From assembly GCF_020873895.1 (NCBI RefSeq), contig NZ_JAHWGT010000008.1, positions 170,182 to 234,181 on the forward strand: a stretch of DNA of 64,000 bases, read 5' to 3'. Within the stretch, counting starts at the first letter, position 1; the number at the start of each line of letters is the position of its first letter. This DNA comes from Streptomyces sp. DH12 (lineage in GTDB: Bacteria; Actinomycetota; Actinomycetes; Streptomycetales; Streptomycetaceae). The notes under the pieces are model-generated. The model searched no databases. It was not told the origin of the DNA and saw only the letters and a list, made by a program, of their open reading frames with translations. The position numbers and the translations under genes were made by a program. This document shows, piece by piece, positions 8,687-15,929 of this stretch.

Positions 8687-9601
8687 TCAGCCCTTGACCG
8701 CGCCGGTGAGCATGCCCTTCTTGAAGTGCTTCTGGACGAACGGCGACGCGACGGCGACCGGCAGGAGCGCCAGCACCATGACGGCCATCTGCACGGAGAG
8801 CGGCGACAGCTGGTTGGTCCTGATCATCTGGGCCAGGCCGGTCGGCGGCTCCTGCTTCTGCACGATCTGGATCATGACGTTCTGGAGCGGCATCATGTCC
8901 TGGTCGGTCAGGTAGATGGAGGCGTTGAACCACGCGCTCCAGTACCCGACTGCGTAGAACAGCGCGATCACCGCGATGACCGCCCGCGACAGCGGCATGA
9001 CGATCTGCCAGAGGATCCGCAGGTCGCCCGCCCCGTCGATGCGCGCGCTGTCGATCAGCTCCTGCGAGATGTTCATGAAGAACGCCCGCAGCACCAGGAT
9101 GTTGAAGACGCTCACCGCACTCGGCAGGATCAGCGCCGCGTACGTGTCGGTCAGCCCCAGGGCCTGGACCAGCAGGTACGTCGGGATCAGTCCGGCGCCG
9201 AAGAACATCGTCGCCAGCAGTGCCATCAGGATCCAGCGGTGGCCCAGCGACCCCGACCGCGACAGCCCGAAGGCGCACAGCACCGACACGGCCATGCTGA
9301 ACAGGGTGCCGACGACGGTGACGCCCACGCTCACCAGCGCCGCCCGCTGCACCTGACCGCCGCTCAGCAGCTCCTGGTACGCGATGAACGTGACGTCCCT
9401 CGGGACGACGACGAGACCGCCGGCCTCGGTGATCGTCCGGTGGGACGACAGGCTCGTGACGACGACGATCCACAGCGGGAAGAGGACCGCGAGGCACGCC
9501 CCGGCCAGCACGATCCCCTTGGCCGCGAGTCCCGCCTTGCGGGGCTCCTCCTCCCACACGGGGCGGGGCGTCGCCGCCCACCCCCTGCGCAGTGCCGGCA
9601 T
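8687..9601 (-). CDS. Carbohydrate ABC transporter permease (MalG/LplC type)
   Basis: The 304-aa protein has six predicted membrane helices starting at GIVLAGACLAVLFPLW and the ABC permease cytoplasmic loop DGAGDLRILWQIVMP, which docks onto the ATPase. Length and pattern fit the CUT1 MalG/LplC group. The ATG at 9601 overlaps the upstream permease stop as TGATG; a GTG one codon earlier is possible. It forms a heterodimer with the product of the adjacent permease gene. No ATP-binding protein is encoded here, as is usual for Streptomyces CUT1 systems that share MsiK; that sharing is known for the genus, not shown here. Confidence 0.92.
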   Translation of the reverse strand: MPALRRGWAATPRPVWEEEPRKAGLAAKGIVLAGACLAVLFPLWIVVVTSLSSHRTITEAGGLVVVPRDVTFIAYQELLSGGQVQRAALVSVGVTVVGTLFSMAVSVLCAFGLSRSGSLGHRWILMALLATMFFGAGLIPTYLLVQALGLTDTYAALILPSAVSVFNILVLRAFFMNISQELIDSARIDGAGDLRILWQIVMPLSRAVIAVIALFYAVGYWSAWFNASIYLTDQDMMPLQNVMIQIVQKQEPPTGLAQMIRTNQLSPLSVQMAVMVLALLPVAVASPFVQKHFKKGMLTGAVKG

Positions 9602-10773
9602 CACTTCCGGTACACCCCCTGCTCGCCCATCAGGTGGGCGATCTTGTTGGCCGTGAGGACGAGACCCAGTCCGACGACGCCCTTGACCAGGCCCGCGGCG
9701 GCCGCGTAGCCGAAGTCCTGGTTGCGGATGCCGTTCCACCACACGTACGTGTCCAGCACCTCGGCGGCGTCCGGCCCCACCGCGTCCCGCTGCAGCAGCA
9801 GTTGCTCGAAGCCCACGGTGAGCGCGTCGCCGACGCGCAGCACCAGCAGCAGGGCGATCACCGGACGCAGCGCCGGCAGCGTCACGTGCCACATGCGGCG
9901 CCACCGTCCGGCGCCGTCCATGGCGGCCGCCTCGTACAGGTCCTGGCTGACGGCGGAGAGCGCGGCGAGGAAGACGATGACCCCCCAGCCGGCGTCCTTC
10001 CAGATGCCTTCGGACGTCACCAGGAACTTGAAGATCCCCGGGTCGGTCATCAGGTCGAACCCCTCGACGCCGTACTGCCGCAGCGTCTGCGCGATGATGC
10101 CCGCGCCGCCGAAGATCTGCTGGAAGACGGTGATGACCAGCACCCACGAGAAGAAGTGGGGCAGGTACACGATCGCCTGGGCGACCGCCCGGACCCGGGG
10201 CCGGACGATGCTGTTGATCAGCAGCGCCAGGACGATCGGCACCGGGAAGAACAGCACCAGCTGGAGGAGGAAGAGCACCAGGGTGTTCTCCACCGCCCGC
10301 CAGAACGCCGAGTCGGAGAAGACGCGGTCGAAGTTCTCCAGCCCGATCCACGGGCTCTCCAGCATGGCGGCGAAGCCGTTCTCGCTGAGGTAGGGGTCGT
10401 AGTCCTGGAACGCCACGACGTTGCCGAGCACGGGGACGTAGTGGAAGACGGCGACCAGCAGCAGGGCCGGCAGGGTCATCAGGACGAGCGTCCGGTCGCG
10501 CCGGAACCGGATCCGCAGGGGCAGCTTCCGCCCCCGGCCCCCGGCCCCGGCCGCCTTCCCGGCTGCCGTGCCGGTGTCGATCCCGGTGGCGATCCCGGTG
10601 GCGCGGGGGCCGCCCGCCGGCGGGCCGGCCCGGGCGACGGCGGCCGCCGCCCGGGCGGCCGGGACGGTTCCGGCGGCGGGGTCGCGGGCGGCCGGCTCGC
10701 GGGACGGCGCCCCTTCCGGTGCGGCTCCGTCCCGGACGGGGTCGGCGCCGGGTACCGCGCGGTGCTGCGACAC
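9601..10773 (-). CDS. Carbohydrate ABC transporter permease (MalF/LplB type)
   Basis: The 390-aa protein has a long, low-complexity Ala/Gly/Pro-rich cytoplasmic N-terminus of about 100 residues, then six membrane helices beginning at LVLMTLPALLLVAVFHYVP. The EAA loop is DGAGRWRRMWHVTLP. PVLGNVVAFQDYDPY is typical of LplB-type permeases. I chose the GTG at 10773 because AAGGAGAG lies just upstream; an ATG at 10818 has no such site. The N-terminal extension is longer than in most relatives. It works with the next permease and the solute-binding protein upstream. Confidence 0.9.
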   Translation of the reverse strand: MSQHRAVPGADPVRDGAAPEGAPSREPAARDPAAGTVPAARAAAAVARAGPPAGGPRATGIATGIDTGTAAGKAAGAGGRGRKLPLRIRFRRDRTLVLMTLPALLLVAVFHYVPVLGNVVAFQDYDPYLSENGFAAMLESPWIGLENFDRVFSDSAFWRAVENTLVLFLLQLVLFFPVPIVLALLINSIVRPRVRAVAQAIVYLPHFFSWVLVITVFQQIFGGAGIIAQTLRQYGVEGFDLMTDPGIFKFLVTSEGIWKDAGWGVIVFLAALSAVSQDLYEAAAMDGAGRWRRMWHVTLPALRPVIALLLVLRVGDALTVGFEQLLLQRDAVGPDAAEVLDTYVWWNGIRNQDFGYAAAAGLVKGVVGLGLVLTANKIAHLMGEQGVYRK

Positions 10774-10837
10774 GGTTCTCTCCTTGCGTGTCGGTCTGTC
10801 GGCCCGTCGGACCTCCACGGCGGGGCCGGAGGGCGGA

Positions 10838-12529
10838 TCAGCTCGCGGAACCGGTGTCGTCGAGGAGCTTCCGGTACCAGTCGCGCAGCTTGTCGCCGCC
10901 CTTGCTCTTCCACTCCGACACCGCCTGCTGGACGTCGCCGATCTTCTTCCGGCCCCGCACGACGTCGTCCTCCAACTGCTCGAAGTCGTCGGCCAGGTTC
11001 GCCCAGCGGCCGGGCTCGGTGACCGTCAGCCCGTAGAAGGAGGTCTTCGTCGTGAAGGCGCCCATCCGCTGCTGCCACTCCACCTGCGCCTTGACCAGGT
11101 CCGGGCGGTCGGGGTGGGCGTTGTACGGGGCGGGGTCGCCGACCAGGTCGAACGCGCCCGTCACCTGGAGGTGGCCGGTGTCGTTCTTCACCGGCATGCC
11201 GCCCCGCAGGGTGTGGTGGGTGCCCTCGACGCCGTAGTCGGTGAGGAGCCGCTCCTTCGTCCCGTAGGGCGCCGCGCAGAAGTTGGCGACGGCGAGGAAG
11301 TCCCGGACGACCGCCTGGGGGGCCTTCGCGCTGACGAACGTGAAGATGTTCGCCGGCTGCTGGGCGTAGAGCTTCGGCGCCGACCCGTCATGGCCGAAGA
11401 CGTCCATCGCGCCCATCCGGAACTTCGGGTTCTGGACGGCCTGCTCGATGCTCTTGACGTACCAGTGGGAGAGGTCGTTGTTGTAGACGAGGACCTGTCC
11501 CGCGGTGAACCGGTTGCCGGAGTCGCCCTGGTTCTGCGCGCGGGCGTCGGGGTGCACGACGTTCGCCGCGTACAGCTTGCGCACCCACTCCAGGGCCTCC
11601 AGGTACTCCTCCGTCTCGATCCGGTTGACGAGCCTGCCGTCGACGAGGTTCCACCACAGCGCCTTGTCGCTGCCCGGGAGGACCCCGAAGACGTTGAACG
11701 CCGTCCACTTCATGTCGTCGCAGGCCCACACCTTCGCCTTGGCGCTGGTGGCCTCCTTCGCCCAGGCGAGGAACTCGTCGGCGCTCTTCGGCACCTGGTA
11801 GCCGCGCGCCTCGAAGACGTCCTGCCGGTAGTACGGCGCGATGTTGGTGACGTACGAGGCCGGCATCGGGATGCCGCGCAGGGCGCCGCCGAAGATGGAG
11901 CGCTGCCAGGCGTCCGTGGGCACGGCGGCGAGGTTCGGGTAGTCCTTGACCTTGTCGCCTGACAGGTACGGGCCGAGGTCGGCGAACTTGGCGTTGACGG
12001 CGCTGGGGATCTTGCCGGTGAGGTTCCAGCCGGGCACGACGACGACGTCCGGGATGTCGCTGGAGGCCAGTACGGCGCCGAGCTTCTCGTCGTAGGTGTT
12101 GCCGTCCTGGTTCTGCCACCGCGTCCGCACGCCGATGGCGGCGTCCATCGCCTGGTAGTAGGCGTTGTCGCTCCGGGGAGGCGATCCCCACAGCGGGGCC
12201 ATGATCCGCACCGTGCCGCCCTTGCCGAGCTTCTCCGGGACGGAGGTCTTGAGCCGGGCGGCCGCGAGCGCGCTGGTGAAGCCGGCGGCCGAGCCGTTCC
12301 TCGCCGGGATGTCCGGCCGCACGACGTCCTGCGCCACGTACGTGGGCAGGAGCTTCTCGGCGTCCTTCCCGCTGGTGGCGCCGTCCTTCCGCTCGCTCCG
12401 CGAGCCGCCCCCGCACGCGGAGAGCAGGGGCACCCCGCCCGCCACCGCGGCGGCGGCGACCGCCGTCGAGGCGAGGAAGCCCCTGCGGCCGGGGCCGGAG
12501 GGGCGGGTCGAGGGGGAGTTCGGCGTCAT
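10838..12529 (-). CDS. Extracellular solute-binding lipoprotein (LplA-like) of the glycan ABC transporter
   Basis: The 563-aa protein begins with a twin-arginine lipoprotein signal (GRRGFLASTAVAA) and lipobox LLSAC, with C39 as the acylated residue. Its large size is typical of the LplA-like cluster of binding proteins that take oligosaccharides. It is the first gene of the seven-gene operon, 64 bp before the permeases, behind a promoter and LacI-type operator. Neighbouring GH74 and GH12 enzymes suggest xyloglucan oligosaccharides as ligand; this is inferred from context. Conserved aromatic segments such as WNLTGKIP and WYVKS may line the ligand site. Confidence 0.9.
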   Translation of the reverse strand: MTPNSPSTRPSGPGRRGFLASTAVAAAAVAGGVPLLSACGGGSRSERKDGATSGKDAEKLLPTYVAQDVVRPDIPARNGSAAGFTSALAAARLKTSVPEKLGKGGTVRIMAPLWGSPPRSDNAYYQAMDAAIGVRTRWQNQDGNTYDEKLGAVLASSDIPDVVVVPGWNLTGKIPSAVNAKFADLGPYLSGDKVKDYPNLAAVPTDAWQRSIFGGALRGIPMPASYVTNIAPYYRQDVFEARGYQVPKSADEFLAWAKEATSAKAKVWACDDMKWTAFNVFGVLPGSDKALWWNLVDGRLVNRIETEEYLEALEWVRKLYAANVVHPDARAQNQGDSGNRFTAGQVLVYNNDLSHWYVKSIEQAVQNPKFRMGAMDVFGHDGSAPKLYAQQPANIFTFVSAKAPQAVVRDFLAVANFCAAPYGTKERLLTDYGVEGTHHTLRGGMPVKNDTGHLQVTGAFDLVGDPAPYNAHPDRPDLVKAQVEWQQRMGAFTTKTSFYGLTVTEPGRWANLADDFEQLEDDVVRGRKKIGDVQQAVSEWKSKGGDKLRDWYRKLLDDTGSAS

Positions 12530-12663
12530 TGCGTCAACCCTTCGTGGCGCGCCAGGACACCCGGCGGCGACCGCCGGTCGGCTGCGGTGTCTGAGACGGG
12601 ACGTGCGGAACTGGCCGATCCGAAGCGGCCCGCCGCGTCACGGCCGAAAGTCGGCCGCCTCAG

Positions 12664-12677
12664 TCGAAGCGCTTCGA
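12664..12677. promoter_or_regulatory. LacI-type operator 1 (TCGAAGCGCTTCGA)
   Basis: A perfect 14-bp palindrome with the central CG step typical of LacI/GalR operators. It lies just downstream of the expected transcription start of the binding-protein operon (the -10 box is at 12688-12693), a position suited to repression. An identical copy is at 12833-12846. Confidence 0.8.
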
Positions 12678-12687
12678 TGTTGCTGCG

Positions 12688-12716
12688 AGGTTAAGTGAAC
12701 CCATCCGGCCGCACAA
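12688..12716 (-). promoter_or_regulatory. Candidate promoter of the glycan transporter/hydrolase operon
   Basis: On the minus strand, TTGTGC (12716-12711) and TAACCT (12693-12688) are separated by 17 bp and fit a vegetative HrdB-type promoter. The LacI-type palindrome starts about 10 bp downstream. Confidence 0.5.
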
Positions 12717-12803
12717 GGGTGGTCGGCAAGATTCCTCGGACCCGGCGCACCCCGCCGCTCCCCGTGGCTCCCGGACTCCATCGAGATGTTGCCGGGGTGT
12801 GTC

Positions 12804-12833
12804 TTGACACCCGCGCATCGCGGCACTCAGCAT
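12804..12833 (+). promoter_or_regulatory. Candidate promoter of the GH3 gene
   Basis: TTGACA (12804-12809), a perfect -35 box, is followed after 18 bp by CAGCAT (12828-12833), a weak -10 box. The second LacI-type palindrome begins at the last base of the -10, so a bound repressor would block RNA polymerase. Confidence 0.5.
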
Positions 12834-12846
12834 CGAAGCGCTTCGA
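12833..12846. promoter_or_regulatory. LacI-type operator 2 (TCGAAGCGCTTCGA)
   Basis: Identical to operator 1, centred 169 bp away from it. It overlaps the end of the GH3 -10 box and the predicted start of transcription. Two identical operators at divergent promoters strongly suggest that one LacI-family protein controls both directions, possibly with DNA looping. Confidence 0.8.
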
Positions 12847-12882
12847 AAGACTGCTCCTGGACACCCACAAGGGGAACCCCAC

Positions 12883-15744
12883 GTGACCGCAGACCGGCTG
12901 CCCTTCCGCGACCCGCAGCTGCCGTTCGGCAAGCGCGTCGACGACCTGCTCGGGCGCCTCACGCCCGACGAGCGGATCGCCGTGCTCCACCAGTTCGCGC
13001 CCGCCGTGGACCGCCTGGGCGTCGCCGCCTTCCGCACCGGCCAGGAGGCCCTGCACGGCGTGGCCTGGATGGGCCCCGCCACCGTCTTCCCCCAGGCCGT
13101 CGGCCTCGGCGCCACGTGGAACGAGGAACTGCTCCGCCGCGTCGGCGAGGCCGTCTCCACCGAGGCGCGCGCCATGCGCGCCCGCGACGACCGGGTCGGG
13201 CTCAACGTCTGGGCCCCCACCGTCAACCTGCTCCGCAACCCCCTGTGGGGCCGCGGCGAGGAGGGCTACTCCGAGGACCCGACGCTCACCTCCGCCCTCG
13301 CCACCGCCTACACCCGCGGCCTGCGCGGCGACCACCCCGTCTACTGGCGGACCGCCCCCGTCCTCAAGCACTGGCTCGCTCACAACAACGAGACCCGCCG
13401 CGACACCACCTCGTCCTCCGTGCGCCCGCGGGTGCTGCACGAGTACGACCTGCGGGCCTTCCGCCCCGCCGTCGAGGCGGGCGCCGTCGCCGGCGTCATG
13501 CCCGCCTACAACCTCGTCAACGGCCGCCCCAACCACCTCTCGCCGTACCTCGCCGAGCACCTGCGCACCTGGACCGACCGGGAGCTGCTGGTCTGCTCCG
13601 ACGCCGGCGCGCCCAGCAACCTCGTCGACACCGAGCACTACCTCGACACCCACGAGGAGGCCGTCGCCGCCGCCCTGCGCGCCGGCGTCGACAGCTTCAC
13701 CGACCACGGCACCGACGGCGGACCCACCGCGGCCCGGGTGCGCGGAGCCCTCGACCGCGGTCTCGTCGACCCGTCCGACGTCGACACCGCCGTACGCCGG
13801 CTGCTCCACGTGCGCTTCGCGCTCGGCGAGTTCGACCCCGACCTCGACCCGTACGCCGGCACCGGCGCCTTCGACACCCCCGAGCACCGGGCCCTGGCAC
13901 AGGAGGCCGCCGAGCAGGCCGTCGTCCTCCTCGCCAACGACGGCGTCCTGCCCCTCGACCCGGCCGCCCGCCCCCGGGTCGCCGTCGTCGGCCCCCTCGC
14001 CGACGCCTGCAAGCTCGACTGGTACAGCGGCACCCTGATCCACCGCTCCACCCCCCTCGACGGGCTGCGCGACCGCTTCGGCGCCGACCGCGTCACCCAC
14101 GCCGAGGGCGCCGACACCGTCCGGCTGCGCTGCGCCGCCGGCCTCCTGCGCGTGCCCGAGGGCGGCGGCGAGGGGCCCGACCCCGCCGAGCGGGGCGCGC
14201 TGGACCCGGCCCTCCTCGCCGGGCGCACCGACCTGCCGCCGCTCACCGCCGACGAGCGGGGCAGCGAGTTCGCCCTCACCGACTGGGGCGACGGCGTCCT
14301 CACCCTGCGCGCCCCCGACGGGCGGCACCTCTCCGTCGCCGACGACCGGTGGGTGCGGGCCTCCGCCGACCAGCCGGGCGGCTGGGTCGTCCAGGAGACC
14401 TTCCGGCTCGAACCGCACGGTGACGGCCACCTCCTTCGGCACATCGGGACCGGTGGTCACGTCCATGTCGCCGCCGACGGCGTGAAGGTTGCCGCGGACG
14501 AGGAACCCCCGACCCCGTTCACCGTCGAGACGGTCCGCCGCGGCGCCGACGAGGTCGCCGCCGCGGCGGCGGACGCGGACGTCGTCATCGTCGTCGCGGG
14601 CAACGACCCCCACATCAACGGCCGCGAGACCGAGGACCGCACCACCCTCGCCCTGCCCCCGGACCAGGACCGGCTGTGGCGCGCCGCCCACGCCGCCAAC
14701 CCGCGGACCGTCCTGGTCCTCACCTCGTCCTACCCCTACGCCGTCCCCGACGCCGCCGAACTGCCCGCCCTGCTGTGGACGGCCCACGGCGGCCAGGCCG
14801 CGGGCACCGCGCTCGCCCGCGTGCTCGCCGGCGACGTCTCCCCGGCCGGCCGGCTGCCCCAGACGTGGTACGCCTCCGACGACGACCTGCCGGACCTGCT
14901 GGACTACGACGTCATCGGCGGCCGCCAGACCTACCTCTACTTCGACGGCCGCCCCCTCCACCCCTTCGGCCACGGCCTGTCGTACACGTCCTTCGCCTAC
15001 GCCGACCTCGCGGTCGAGCGGCGCGGCGACGCCTTCCGCGTGGCCTTCACCGTCACCAACACCGGCCCGGCCGCCTCGGACGAGGTCGCCCAGGTGTACG
15101 TCCGCGCACTCGCCCCGGCCGTCCCCCGCCCGCACCGCGAACTCGCCGCCCACCGCCGCCTCCACCTCGCCCCCGGGGAGGCGCGCCGTCTCACGCTCGA
15201 CGTGCCCGTCACCGCACTGGGCTGCTGGGACGTCGCCCACGGCCGCTGGACCGTGCCGGCGGGTCGGTACGCCTTCGAGGCCGGGGCGTCCAGCGCCGAC
15301 ATCCGCCTCGACACCGTGGTGCGCCTGGACGGACCGCCGCCCGCGCCCCGCCCCGTCCTCACCCGCGGCCTCGCCGCCGCCGACTACGACGAGCAGCGCG
15401 GCACGGTCATCGCCGACCGCAGCCGCACGTCCGGCGACTGCGTCACCCCCGCCGGCGCGGAGCCCGGCGAACTCCTCTTCCGCGCCTGCGACCTCGGCAC
15501 GGGCGTCGACGGGGTCACCGTCGAGGTCTCCGGCACCGGAACGGTCGCCCTCCGGGCCGGGGACGGCTCCGATCCGCTGCCCCTGGAGGTGGCCCTGCCG
15601 GGTGGGCCGTACGCCTACGCCACCCTCCGCCTGCCGGTCGCGGCGGGGGGCGAGCGGGAGCTGCGGGGTGTGCGGGACCTGCGCGTCACCCTCACGGGGA
15701 CCGTGCGCCTCGCGGAGCTGCGCTTCACCCCCGCGGACGCCTGA
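12883..15744 (+). CDS. GH3 beta-glucosidase with inserted and C-terminal accessory domains
   Basis: The 953-aa cytoplasmic protein has a GH3 N-terminal barrel with nucleophile D240 in VCSDAGAPSN and substrate loops such as KHWLAHNNETRRD. The second alpha/beta domain is split: residues of about 460-545 (LTLRAPDGRHLSVADDRWVR) look like a fascin-type beta-trefoil insertion where many GH3 enzymes carry PA14. A fibronectin-III-like domain follows (about 706-805), then a CBM6-like sandwich (about 840-953). Start GTG 12883 has AAGGGG upstream. It is divergent from the transporter operon and shares its operators. Likely role: splitting beta-linked glucose or related residues from imported oligosaccharides. 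Confidence 0.9.
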   Translation: MTADRLPFRDPQLPFGKRVDDLLGRLTPDERIAVLHQFAPAVDRLGVAAFRTGQEALHGVAWMGPATVFPQAVGLGATWNEELLRRVGEAVSTEARAMRARDDRVGLNVWAPTVNLLRNPLWGRGEEGYSEDPTLTSALATAYTRGLRGDHPVYWRTAPVLKHWLAHNNETRRDTTSSSVRPRVLHEYDLRAFRPAVEAGAVAGVMPAYNLVNGRPNHLSPYLAEHLRTWTDRELLVCSDAGAPSNLVDTEHYLDTHEEAVAAALRAGVDSFTDHGTDGGPTAARVRGALDRGLVDPSDVDTAVRRLLHVRFALGEFDPDLDPYAGTGAFDTPEHRALAQEAAEQAVVLLANDGVLPLDPAARPRVAVVGPLADACKLDWYSGTLIHRSTPLDGLRDRFGADRVTHAEGADTVRLRCAAGLLRVPEGGGEGPDPAERGALDPALLAGRTDLPPLTADERGSEFALTDWGDGVLTLRAPDGRHLSVADDRWVRASADQPGGWVVQETFRLEPHGDGHLLRHIGTGGHVHVAADGVKVAADEEPPTPFTVETVRRGADEVAAAAADADVVIVVAGNDPHINGRETEDRTTLALPPDQDRLWRAAHAANPRTVLVLTSSYPYAVPDAAELPALLWTAHGGQAAGTALARVLAGDVSPAGRLPQTWYASDDDLPDLLDYDVIGGRQTYLYFDGRPLHPFGHGLSYTSFAYADLAVERRGDAFRVAFTVTNTGPAASDEVAQVYVRALAPAVPRPHRELAAHRRLHLAPGEARRLTLDVPVTALGCWDVAHGRWTVPAGRYAFEAGASSADIRLDTVVRLDGPPPAPRPVLTRGLAAADYDEQRGTVIADRSRTSGDCVTPAGAEPGELLFRACDLGTGVDGVTVEVSGTGTVALRAGDGSDPLPLEVALPGGPYAYATLRLPVAAGGERELRGVRDLRVTLTGTVRLAELRFTPADA

Positions 15745-15929
15745 CCGCCCGCCGGACGCCGCCGGTGCCCGGTGTCCGCCCCGCCGGCGCTCCCCCCTGC
15801 CCCGCCCGCCCGGCGTCCGGCCCGCCCGGTGTCCGCCGCGCCCCGCGTCCGACCCGCGCCGCCGGCGAGCGCGCGGCCCGAGCGCGCCGCCGCACTGCGG
15901 CCCTCCGCCGGGCACGGCAGGCTGGGAGC

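Larger units (their letters stand above)
12530..12882. other. Divergent intergenic control region
   Basis: This 353-bp gap separates the divergently transcribed binding-protein operon and the GH3 gene. It holds a minus-strand promoter (12688-12716), a plus-strand promoter (12804-12833) and two identical 14-bp palindromes (12664-12677 and 12833-12846). I see no small gene in it. About 150 bp of leader lies between the minus promoter and the binding-protein start. Confidence 0.8.

Noticed and set aside
12691-15915. A 1074-codon open frame on the minus strand opposite GH3
   Set aside because: It is a GC-rich shadow: its translation is Gly/Val/Arg-rich with no domain, while the plus strand encodes a full GH3 enzyme.
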